Translations under genes and position numbers: made by a program | Notes under the pieces: generated by a model | Seen by the model: the letters and a program-made list of their open reading frames with translations, nothing else | The model's database searches: none | Told to the model about the DNA's origin: nothing | DNA from: Caldilineaceae bacterium | GTDB taxonomy: Bacteria > Chloroflexota > Anaerolineae > Caldilineales > Caldilineaceae | Assembly (NCBI GenBank): GCA_020634755.1 | Contig: JACKBC010000021.1 | Location: forward strand, 47,448 to 111,447 | DNA: 64,000 bases | Direction: 5' to 3' | Shown: piece after piece, positions 51,565 to 59,760 of the stretch | Position numbering within the stretch: the stretch's first letter is position 1 | How the letters are laid out: every line of letters starts with the position of its first letter

Positions 51565-54072
51565 TCATTCCACTTGGGCCAATTCCAACATATCCTCGGG
51601 CAGCCGCGCGCCGTTGGCATCCGTTGCGGCCAGTCGTTCGCCGCTTTGTTCATCATAGACGCCCAGCACAATGCGATAGGGGCGCGGGGCATCCGTCTGC
51701 TCCAGCTTGAGCGTCAGCACATCCGAGACCACCTCGTTGGCCTCCCATTGGGTGGTCGGATAGCTCCACTGGCGCGGCACGGCGTCATGCTGGGCAATGC
51801 GCTGGTCATTGGCGTCTAGCAAGTGCGCAAAGATCTTGTATGAATGATCCATGCGCGCCAAGGCCTGCCAATAGACCGTCACCTGCACTTGGCCGCTCTC
51901 TTCGCTCAAATCATAGCCCAGCAGCGCCAGCTGATCGCCAAAGGTGGCGCGCAGCGGATGCGTCATGTCTGGTGCATCAAATACGCGCGCGATGGGCAAC
52001 ACGGTCAGCTGGCCTAGCGCAATGGGGTCACCCACGGCTTCTTGGGTGGCGGTATTCACCAGGCCCAGCGTAAGTGCATAATCGCCCGGCGCCAAAAAGG
52101 GACTAATTTGGGCGTTATATGTCTCGCGCACAATTTCGTTGTCCGCCCAGTTTTGTGAAGGCCACTCACCACCCAGCGCAAAGCAGTGCTGCTCCCGGGC
52201 CGGGCCATCCAAATAGAGGCAACTTTCATACGCGTGCCCCGGCGCGGCGCGGCTGCCCCACTGGGCAAAAACCTGTATGGTGCCCGCTTGCAGCATCTGC
52301 CCGCCCAGCGCCGCCAAATTGGTATCGACCGCAATCAGCCCAATCGCCTCGGTAACCGGCTGGGTAATCGCATAGTCACGACCATAGACTGGCGTCGTTT
52401 CATAAACCACCACCTCATCATCCTCGTGAACCGGCGCATAGACCAGCCACTTGCGCCACAGCATCATCTGTTCCGGCGTGGCAAATTGCTTGTGCAGCAC
52501 CAGGTAGCGAATGTTGTGGTCGGCCAATACTTTGAGTTCATGGGTGACGTCGCCGATGTCCTCGCCCATTAAGTTTTCTTCTTGCAGCAAGCTCAAGTAG
52601 CGCGTGCTTTGCAGCAGCGCATACGCCTCGCGCGTGGGCCGCGAAATGTGTCCCTGCGCCAGCGGCTTTTGATGCACCATCTGATAGCGCATGTAATCTT
52701 TGTCCCAGCCGCGGTGGTCCATGGGCAGCTCCAGCAGGCCAAATTCACCCGCCTCCTGCGCCAGCTGTCGGTGCCATTGCGGCACATCAATGGGCGCGAT
52801 GCGGTAGGGATAGAGCCAATGTTCCCCCACCACCAGCAGCGCCAACACGCCCACCAGCAGCGTCCCGTTGACCCGCGCCGACCAGCGCTCGCGCAGCGCC
52901 AGCGCGCCATAGCCGGCCAACAGCGCCACCGGCAGCGACAAGAACGCATTGAAGCGGTGCGGATAGCGGATGATGCTGATCAGCGAAATGTTTTCGATGA
53001 GCCGGTACGGCATGGGCACTTGTTCATAAATGGCGTTGGCAAAACGGAAATCTGTCCCCAGCGCAAAGATGGCGTAAAAGGCCGCCATCAAGATCCAGAC
53101 CAGGCTGCGGCGGCGCAGCTTGCGCGCGCCCAGCACAGCCAAAATTAGCGTGACGTGGCCGATAAAATCGACCCGGTCAAAGTAGAACTGAATGGGCTGC
53201 GGCAGTTGACGCACCACCCAGCGCCACGGCCATATATTGACGTTGGGAATAAACCAGCCCAGCAGATCGCTGCCCTGATAATATTCTTTGACAAACACAT
53301 CTTCGGGATAATTGCGGAATAGCTGGTCGGCAATCAGCGGCCAACCCAGCGGCGCCATGAGCAGCACGGCCACCACGCCAATCAGCCCACACAGCCCAAA
53401 GAGCCGCCGCGTGCGGTATTCGCGATGGGTGGCCAGCATGTACACAAAGTAGATGCCAAAGGCAAAACCGGCCAGAATCAGCAGTTGCCAGCGCCCAATG
53501 CCGGTCAGCGCCAGGAAGAGCGCGGTCAGCAGCGCATCGCGCACCCGCTTCTGCTCAAAGGTGCGCTGCATAAAGAGGATGGCCAGCGGCAGCCACATAA
53601 TAATGGGCATGTTGGGATGTCCGGGCTGGCTGACCAGATAGGGCCACGAGCCGTAGACCAGCCCGCCGATGAGACCCGCCGCCATAGAGCGGGTGCGCGC
53701 CAAGAGCAGCCAGTACATGCCGCAGCCGTTGAGCGTAAAGATGATCAGGAACATCATGCCGTACGCCACCAAGTTGCCCCAAATGGCCTGTAGCGGCAGC
53801 CAAATGGCAATGTTGAACCAGGCTATGTTGTGCGAAGTCAGCGAAACACCGGCGGGATAAAAGAGCAGCTTCGTGTAGAAAATGTCTTTGCCTTGGGCCA
53901 GCGCCTGTTTCACCCACCAGAAAGTCCACTGATGCACCCAAGCATCGCCGCCCAGCCCCACGGGAATCTGCGTTTGCCAATGCAGCACCAGCGGCCAGGT
54001 AATGATGACCGACATAAGCGCAAAGGCCAATATGGGAAAAAGGAACCACTGCCAGAATGATTTCATCATCAT
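51565..54072 (-). CDS. Large multi-pass GT-C-like membrane protein
   Basis: 835 residues. The start is one of three consecutive ATG codons (54072, 54069 or 54066); the first overlaps the gmd stop (TCATGATG), giving translational coupling. The N-terminal loop PVGLGGDAWVHQWTFWWVK may supply the acidic site. About eleven helices follow (LLARTRSMAAGLIGGLVYGSWPYL region). The external C-terminal part of about 290 residues includes the shared beta domain (WQALARMDHSYKIFAHLLDAND, YPTTQWEANEVVSDVLTL, GVYDEQSGERLA). It is closely paralogous to the 55-57 kb gene, which has an extra insert. Confidence 0.8.
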   Translation of the reverse strand: MMMKSFWQWFLFPILAFALMSVIITWPLVLHWQTQIPVGLGGDAWVHQWTFWWVKQALAQGKDIFYTKLLFYPAGVSLTSHNIAWFNIAIWLPLQAIWGNLVAYGMMFLIIFTLNGCGMYWLLLARTRSMAAGLIGGLVYGSWPYLVSQPGHPNMPIIMWLPLAILFMQRTFEQKRVRDALLTALFLALTGIGRWQLLILAGFAFGIYFVYMLATHREYRTRRLFGLCGLIGVVAVLLMAPLGWPLIADQLFRNYPEDVFVKEYYQGSDLLGWFIPNVNIWPWRWVVRQLPQPIQFYFDRVDFIGHVTLILAVLGARKLRRRSLVWILMAAFYAIFALGTDFRFANAIYEQVPMPYRLIENISLISIIRYPHRFNAFLSLPVALLAGYGALALRERWSARVNGTLLVGVLALLVVGEHWLYPYRIAPIDVPQWHRQLAQEAGEFGLLELPMDHRGWDKDYMRYQMVHQKPLAQGHISRPTREAYALLQSTRYLSLLQEENLMGEDIGDVTHELKVLADHNIRYLVLHKQFATPEQMMLWRKWLVYAPVHEDDEVVVYETTPVYGRDYAITQPVTEAIGLIAVDTNLAALGGQMLQAGTIQVFAQWGSRAAPGHAYESCLYLDGPAREQHCFALGGEWPSQNWADNEIVRETYNAQISPFLAPGDYALTLGLVNTATQEAVGDPIALGQLTVLPIARVFDAPDMTHPLRATFGDQLALLGYDLSEESGQVQVTVYWQALARMDHSYKIFAHLLDANDQRIAQHDAVPRQWSYPTTQWEANEVVSDVLTLKLEQTDAPRPYRIVLGVYDEQSGERLAATDANGARLPEDMLELAQVE

Positions 54073-55067
54073 GAACGAAAGCGTTCCAGATCGGCATCGA
54101 CCATTAACCGAATCAATTGTTCAAAACTCGTGCGCGGTTGCCAACCGAGTTCTTGCTCTGCCAGGCCATAATCGCCAACAAGTACTTCGATCTCGGTAGG
54201 GCGCAGCAGCTTTTTATCGGTCTCTACATGGCGCCGCCAATCCAACCCCACATGTTCAAACGCGATCCGACAAACATCTGCTACTGTATGCGAGATACGA
54301 GTGCCAATGATGTAGTCTTTGGGCTGCTCATTTTGCAGCATGCGCCACATAGCTTCAACATATTCGGGTGCATATCCCCAGTCACGCTGGCTCTCTAGCC
54401 ACCCCAATTTGATTTTTCCGGCATCTATGAGTGGGTTTCCCAACTCATCAAGCGGTGGCTTTTCTATGCCGTTTTTGAGGCAAGCCACGGCGGCTGTGAT
54501 CTTGCGGGTAACAAAGTGCAGGCTGCGACGGGGGCTTTCATGATTAAACAGAATGCCGGAGCAAGCAAAGAGCCCATAAGATTCGCGGTAGCATTTTGTC
54601 ATCATATGCGCATATGCTTTTGCAATACCATAGGGGTTATTTGCATCCACCGGCGTATTCTCTGTGGCCACACCGCAAGTACCGCCAAATATCTCGCGAC
54701 TGGTTGCCTGATAAAAGCGCGCGTTTGGCGCATGCAGCCGAACAGCATCAAGGATGCGCACCACTCCCAGTCCCGTCACTTCGCCGGTGTAATAAGGGTG
54801 AGACCAGCTATCTGCCGGTACGGATTGAGCGGCCAAATTGTACACTTCATGCGGTTGATAATAACGTACGAGCCGCGCCATACTTTCACTATCGGTCAGA
54901 TCGGCCGCTTCTACGCGTATTTTGCCTATCAAATGACGAATGTTTTCTTGATAAAAATTGGTGCTACGGCGAATTGTGCCGATGACCTCATACCCTTTAT
55001 CAACCAGCAAATCTGCTAAGTATGAACCATCTTGCGAAGAGACCCCAATTATCAGAGCTGTAGACAT
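54069..55067 (-). CDS. gmd: GDP-mannose 4,6-dehydratase
   Basis: 332 residues from the ATG at 55067; the more upstream TTG is less likely. This is an extended SDR. The nucleotide site reads GVSSQDGSYLAD, so the second glycine of the usual GITGQDG is Ser11. Catalytic residues are Ser123 and Glu125 in YQATSREIFGG and Tyr146/Lys150 in NPYGIAKAY. GMD-specific stretches are NFYQENIRHL, SVPADSWSHPYYTGEVTGLGV, FNHESPRR and the C-terminal RPTEIEVLVGD. It converts GDP-mannose to GDP-4-keto-6-deoxymannose, precursor of fucose or rhamnose sugars. It is coupled to the next membrane gene, supporting a surface-glycan pathway. Confidence 0.94.
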   Translation of the reverse strand: MSTALIIGVSSQDGSYLADLLVDKGYEVIGTIRRSTNFYQENIRHLIGKIRVEAADLTDSESMARLVRYYQPHEVYNLAAQSVPADSWSHPYYTGEVTGLGVVRILDAVRLHAPNARFYQATSREIFGGTCGVATENTPVDANNPYGIAKAYAHMMTKCYRESYGLFACSGILFNHESPRRSLHFVTRKITAAVACLKNGIEKPPLDELGNPLIDAGKIKLGWLESQRDWGYAPEYVEAMWRMLQNEQPKDYIIGTRISHTVADVCRIAFEHVGLDWRRHVETDKKLLRPTEIEVLVGDYGLAEQELGWQPRTSFEQLIRLMVDADLERFRS

Positions 55068-55095
55068 AAATAAATTTCCCAAAGAAATTACTGGT

Positions 55096-55176
55096 TACTA
55101 TTCAGCTACTCGAGGTCTGAGCTTGTCGAAGCCCGGAGTTGCCTGAGCTTGTCGAAGGCAACACCTGAATAGTAAC
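55096..55176. repeat. Double TGAGCTTGTCGAAG element
   Basis: Outer arms gttactattcag/ctgaatagtaac enclose two cores (55118-55131 and 55144-55157); the second has its own arms gttgcc/ggcaac. Confidence 0.8.
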
Positions 55177-55182
55177 GATTTT

Positions 55183-57732
55183 TTACGGCACCGTTGCCAA
55201 CCGCAACGCATCTTCCGGCGCGCGCACGCCATCTGCCGCCACCGCGGCCAAGCGTTCGCCGCTCTGCTCATCATAGACGCCCAGCCGAATTTCATACGGT
55301 CGCGGCGCGTTGGCGTCTTCCAGCTTGAGCGTGACCATGTCGGCCACTACCTCGCCGGTATCCCACTGGGTGGTGGGGTAGGCCCACTGGCGCGGCACGG
55401 CGTCGTGCTGGGCCACGCGCTGGCCGTTGGCATCCAGCAGGTGGGCGAAGATTTTGTACGAACGGTCCATGCGGCGCTGCGCCTGCCAATAGACCGTTAC
55501 CACGATTTCACCGTTGCCCTGGCTGAGATCATACCCCAGCAGCGTGAGGGCGTCACCAAAGGTGGCGTCTACCGCATTGGGCAAAGCAGGCGCTTCAAAG
55601 GTGCGCGCAATGGGCAGCACGGTTAAATCACCCAACGCCAGCCGCTGGCCCACCGGCTGCTCAGTTCCCGGATCAAGCAGTCCTAATGACAGCGCATAGT
55701 CACCGGGCGCCAAGAAGGGGCTGAGCTGCGCATTGTACGTCTGACGCACGATTTCACTGGCCGTCCACTCCTGCACCGGCCAGTCGCCACCCAGTTCAAA
55801 ACAGTGCTGCTCCCGCGCCGGCCCATCCAGAAAGAGGCAGCTTGCATACGCCTGCGCCGGCGCGGCGCGGCTGCCCCAGGTGGCCGTAAGCTGTACCGTC
55901 CCCGCCTGCAAGATGCGGCCATCCAGCGCCGCCAAATTAGAATCCAGCGCCACCAGCCCGATGGCATCGGTCAAGGGCTGGTCAATGGTAAAATCGCGGC
56001 CATAAACCGGCGCGGTTTCATACACCACCAGCGCATCATCTTCATAAACCGGCGCATAGACCAGCCAGCGCCGCCACTCATCGATCTGCTCTGGCTCGGC
56101 AAAGGCTTTGTGCAAAATCAGATAGCGAATGTTGGCGTCGGCCAGCGTGCGCAGCTGATGGGTCACGTCGTCCAGCGCCCAATCCATCTGATTTTCGGCG
56201 TGCAGCCTGCTCAAAAATGGCGTGCTGTCCAGCAGCCGATAGGCGTCCCGCGTGGGCCGCGAAATGTGCCCCTGGGCCAGCGGCTTTGCATGCACCATCT
56301 GATAGCGCATGTACTCCTTGTCCCATGCGCGGTGATCAATGGGTAATTCCAGCAGACCAAACTGGCCGGGCGCTTGCGCCAACTGTGTGTACCAGGCCGG
56401 CACATCAAAGGGGCTCAGCCGGTACGGATAGATCCAGTGCTCTAGAATGATGAGCAGAATGAGCGCGGCGGTGACCCCCTCCCTGGCCTTCCCCCTTGAG
56501 GGGGAGGGAACCGCGGCTCTCCCCTCGCCTCCTAGGCGAGGGGCTGGGGGAGAGGTCCAGACTAAGGTTCCCAATCCGCACAGCATGGCTATGGGCAGCG
56601 CCAGAAACGCATTAAAGCGATGGGCATCGCGGATGATCTGGATGGCAAAAAAGTCCTGCACCAGCCGATAGGGCATGGGAACCTGCACATATTTGGCGTT
56701 GCCCAGCAGCAGATCTGGTCCCAACGCCAGCAGCCAATAGATACCGGCCATGATGACCCACAGGCGCGCTTGCCGCCATTTGCGCCAGGCGCCCCACAGG
56801 GCCAGCCCCAGCGTCACCCAGCCCACAAAATCAACTTGATCGCGCGTAAAGCGTACACGATAGGGCAGCTTCTCTACAAAAAACGCGCCCAGCCAGCTAT
56901 TGGCATTGGGCGCCAAATAGGCCAGCAGATCGCTGCCGTTGAGCGATTCATCCACGCCAATATCGGCGCGCAGCTCCGGTTGCAGCAGGCCCGAAATCAC
57001 GCTCGACCCCAGCGGCGCCAGCAGCAGCAGGGTGACGCCGCCAATCAGCGCCATGCGCCCAAAGACGCGCCGCGTGCGGTAGGCGGGGTTGCTAATCAGC
57101 GCGTAGATCACGTAGATGCCAAAGGCCAGGCCGCCGCTGATCAACAGCTGCCAGCGGCTAAAGCCAGTCAGCGCCAGGAAGAGCGCCGTGAGCAATGCAT
57201 CGCGCGTGCGCTGCGTGGCAAAGGTGCGGCGCATAAACAGGATAGCCAGCGGAATCCACATGACGGTGATCATGTTGGGGTGGCCAGTCTGCGACAGCAA
57301 ATAGGGCCAAGTGGCGTGGACCGTGCCGCCCACCAGCGCCGCCGGTAGCGAACCGGTCCAATCATAGAGCAGCCAATAGAGCGCGCAGCCGTTGAGCGCA
57401 AAGAGCAGGATGTAAGTCAACCCATAGGCCGCTAGATTGCCAAACAGGGCTTGTAGCGGCAGCCAAATAGCAATATTCACCCAGGCAAAGTTGTGAAAAA
57501 TGAGCGATGCGCCGTCTGGATAAAAGAGCAGATCGGTGTAATATGGATTCAGCCCTTGGCTCAACGCCCGCTTGACCCACCAAAAGGTCCACTGATGCGC
57601 CCAAGCATCGCCGCCCAGCCCCACGGGGATCTCGGTACCCAGGCGCGCGGCCAGCGGCCACGTCATCCAGATGGCCAGGAGCGTGTATGTGGTGAGGGGC
57701 AGGAAGTACAGGCGCAAATGTTTTCGGGACAT
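55183..57732 (-). CDS. Large multi-pass GT-C-like membrane protein with a repeat-derived insert
   Basis: About 849 residues from the ATG at 57732 (an earlier in-frame ATG is possible but gives an atypical tail). It is a full-length paralogue of the 51.5-54 kb protein: the same PVGLGGDAWAHQWTFWWVK loop, the same membrane layout and the same C-terminal domain (RMDRSYKIFAHLLDANGQRVAQHD). At the position where the paralogue reads GALALRERWSARVNG, this one has a Pro/Gly/Ser-rich insert of about 20 residues (SPPAPRLGGEGRAAV) encoded by a GC-rich repeat at 56474-56556. The frame is intact. Confidence 0.8.
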   Translation of the reverse strand: MSRKHLRLYFLPLTTYTLLAIWMTWPLAARLGTEIPVGLGGDAWAHQWTFWWVKRALSQGLNPYYTDLLFYPDGASLIFHNFAWVNIAIWLPLQALFGNLAAYGLTYILLFALNGCALYWLLYDWTGSLPAALVGGTVHATWPYLLSQTGHPNMITVMWIPLAILFMRRTFATQRTRDALLTALFLALTGFSRWQLLISGGLAFGIYVIYALISNPAYRTRRVFGRMALIGGVTLLLLAPLGSSVISGLLQPELRADIGVDESLNGSDLLAYLAPNANSWLGAFFVEKLPYRVRFTRDQVDFVGWVTLGLALWGAWRKWRQARLWVIMAGIYWLLALGPDLLLGNAKYVQVPMPYRLVQDFFAIQIIRDAHRFNAFLALPIAMLCGLGTLVWTSPPAPRLGGEGRAAVPSPSRGKAREGVTAALILLIILEHWIYPYRLSPFDVPAWYTQLAQAPGQFGLLELPIDHRAWDKEYMRYQMVHAKPLAQGHISRPTRDAYRLLDSTPFLSRLHAENQMDWALDDVTHQLRTLADANIRYLILHKAFAEPEQIDEWRRWLVYAPVYEDDALVVYETAPVYGRDFTIDQPLTDAIGLVALDSNLAALDGRILQAGTVQLTATWGSRAAPAQAYASCLFLDGPAREQHCFELGGDWPVQEWTASEIVRQTYNAQLSPFLAPGDYALSLGLLDPGTEQPVGQRLALGDLTVLPIARTFEAPALPNAVDATFGDALTLLGYDLSQGNGEIVVTVYWQAQRRMDRSYKIFAHLLDANGQRVAQHDAVPRQWAYPTTQWDTGEVVADMVTLKLEDANAPRPYEIRLGVYDEQSGERLAAVAADGVRAPEDALRLATVP
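56474..56556 (-). repeat. GC-rich repeat inserted in frame in a membrane-protein gene
   Basis: Contains ccttcccccttgagggggag and ctcgcctcctaggcgaggggc, two short palindromes. The host protein stays in frame. Confidence 0.65.
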
Positions 57733-57750
57733 GATTATTGGGTGATTGGG

Positions 57751-58062
57751 GATTAAGGAGTAGGGAGTAGAGGAGTTTTCTGCAGGCACTCAAAAGTCAG
57801 CAGCGGAAGGGAACCGAGGAATGAGAGGATTTATGCGACGAGGGTGTTGTATAGACCTGTATGCTTCTTGAAACCGATCAAGAAACTGAAACGCTTACCC
57901 CCTACTCCCTACTCACTCCCTTACTCCTCCACTCCTCTACTCTTCTCTATTCCGCTACTCCTCTACTCTTCTCTATTCCGCTACTCCTCTACTCCTCTAC
58001 TCTTCTCTATCCCTCTACTCCTCCACTCCCCCACTCCTCTACTCTTCTCTATTCCTCTCCCA
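57751..58062. repeat. Pyrimidine-rich tandem repeat (ctcctctactcttctctattc units)
   Basis: Several copies of a ~26-bp unit between 57895 and 58062, with an opposed ggagtagggagtagaggag at 57756. It extends into the 3' end of the 58039 gene. Confidence 0.8.
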
Positions 58063-59682
58063 AACCCCTACCAACACCTCTTTGGGCTCCTTATCGTGTC
58101 GCTCAAACACAAATGGGCGTTCATCCAGCAGGCGCCACTGCGTGGGCGGCTCGGGCGGTTCGGCATAGAGCACCAGAATGTCGGCTGCGGCCAGCGCATC
58201 GTGACGGCGCTGCTGCTGATCCGCCTCGCTAAATTCCTGGCGCGGCCAGCCTTCTTTCATATCTTTGTTATCGACCACCGGCAGCTCACACGCAATGTGG
58301 GCGCGCAGACACCTGGCGCTCAGATAGACGTGCAGCGCCGTACCGCCCCACTGGTCGGCGCGGCCCAACAGCGCAATCTGCGCTTGGGGGTGGGCGGGCA
58401 AATCAATGGTCTGCGCAATAAATTCGTAGGCATCGTTGACGCCGCCATTGCTATTTTCATATTCAATTTCCAACTGCTCTGGCAAGCTCCATTGGGTGCG
58501 TATGCAGCCAAAGAGCAGCACGGCGGCCGGAATGCCAATCAGCGCCCAGCGCGTGGCGTTCTGGCGCGCCTGCCCAAACCAACTGATCAACCCGGCGCCG
58601 CCAATGATCCACAGCGGCGGCAGAATGGGCATAATAAAGCGCACGTTGTTTTGCGGCGTAATGGTGATCATGGCCAGACCGGCGCCGAAAAAAATGCAAT
58701 AGGGCCAAAGCAGCTGACGCACGCGGTGGCTGCGCAGAAAGGACGGTAATGTACTCAACGCCAGCAGCAGCGCCAGCGCATTGACCGGTTCACCGATGAG
58801 CAGGCGCGGGTAATAAAGTAAATTCTCGGTCTCCCACAGGCTAAACTTGGCCGGCTGAGCGTTGGCATAGTTACTCACCCAGCGCGCTTGATCCAGCAGC
58901 ACCAGCCAAATCAGCAGCCCGGCGCCAATCAACAGCCACGCTGGTGCAATGGCTTTGGCCACGGTCGCCGCCGCCGGCTTTGTCTCTGCATCCGCCTCCC
59001 ATTGATCCACAAAGAGCAGCAGCGTACTGATAAATAAGGTGGCTAGCAGCAGTAGTCCATTGCTGTATTTCATCCAAAAGCAGAGCAACCCCAGCAGCGC
59101 GCTGACGCCAAATAGCCATGCGCTCTGCCGCGGCGCGTCAGACACACGTTGACCGGCCCGCGTAAAAAGATAGAGTGCGCCAAACGCACACAAAATCGTG
59201 GGCAGCTCCAGCATGGACATGGCGGCATAGACGCTGTGCAGCGCATCGGCTGCCAAAAAGAAAGGCGGAATCAGCCAGAGCAGCGGGTCAACATGAGGGT
59301 TGATGGCGCGACTGTTCTGGCGCGCAATGAGCCAAAGCAGGCCGCCAAAGAGCAAGAAGCAAAACGTGCTGTAGAGTCGAATGCTCATGAGATCGGCGCC
59401 CCACAGCAGCAGCCAGCCGCCCAGCAGCAGCCCGTGGGCCGGTGGATACCAATGCGGCTTGGTGAGCTGAAACCAGAACGCGGCGCCATCTCCCTGCATC
59501 AGCGCCATGACAAAATCGATGGCGCGCGCGGCGTGGGTTGCTTCATCGTTATCCATCTGATAAGCGCGAAAGTGCACCACCGCCACGCCAATGCGCACCG
59601 TTACGAGCAAAATGAGCAGCCCGGTCAAGGCCACAGAAAGAAATTGCCGCTTGGCCATAAAGTGAACGTACTTTCTTCTCAT
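58039..59682 (-). CDS. GT39-like membrane glycosyltransferase without the external C-terminal domain
   Basis: About 547 residues from 59682, or 539 from the ATG at 59658; neither has a clear ribosome site. The first external loop MDNDEATHAARAIDF carries the Asp-Glu pair. About eleven helices follow. The C-terminus (about 430-547; IDLPAHPQAQIALLGRADQWGG) is short and lacks the beta domain common to its neighbours. The last residues (VLVGVWERNREE) derive partly from the adjacent low-complexity repeat. Confidence 0.78.
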   Translation of the reverse strand: MRRKYVHFMAKRQFLSVALTGLLILLVTVRIGVAVVHFRAYQMDNDEATHAARAIDFVMALMQGDGAAFWFQLTKPHWYPPAHGLLLGGWLLLWGADLMSIRLYSTFCFLLFGGLLWLIARQNSRAINPHVDPLLWLIPPFFLAADALHSVYAAMSMLELPTILCAFGALYLFTRAGQRVSDAPRQSAWLFGVSALLGLLCFWMKYSNGLLLLATLFISTLLLFVDQWEADAETKPAAATVAKAIAPAWLLIGAGLLIWLVLLDQARWVSNYANAQPAKFSLWETENLLYYPRLLIGEPVNALALLLALSTLPSFLRSHRVRQLLWPYCIFFGAGLAMITITPQNNVRFIMPILPPLWIIGGAGLISWFGQARQNATRWALIGIPAAVLLFGCIRTQWSLPEQLEIEYENSNGGVNDAYEFIAQTIDLPAHPQAQIALLGRADQWGGTALHVYLSARCLRAHIACELPVVDNKDMKEGWPRQEFSEADQQQRRHDALAAADILVLYAEPPEPPTQWRLLDERPFVFERHDKEPKEVLVGVWERNREE

Positions 59683-59699
59683 AACACCAGGAGGTCAGC

Positions 59700-59760
59700 C
59701 ACTCCTTAACTGAACTCCCATACTCCTCTACTCCCCCACTCCTCTACTCCCCCACTCGCA
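59700..59760. repeat. Short pyrimidine-rich tandem repeat
   Basis: tcctctactcccccac units; same kind as 57895-58062. Confidence 0.5.
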
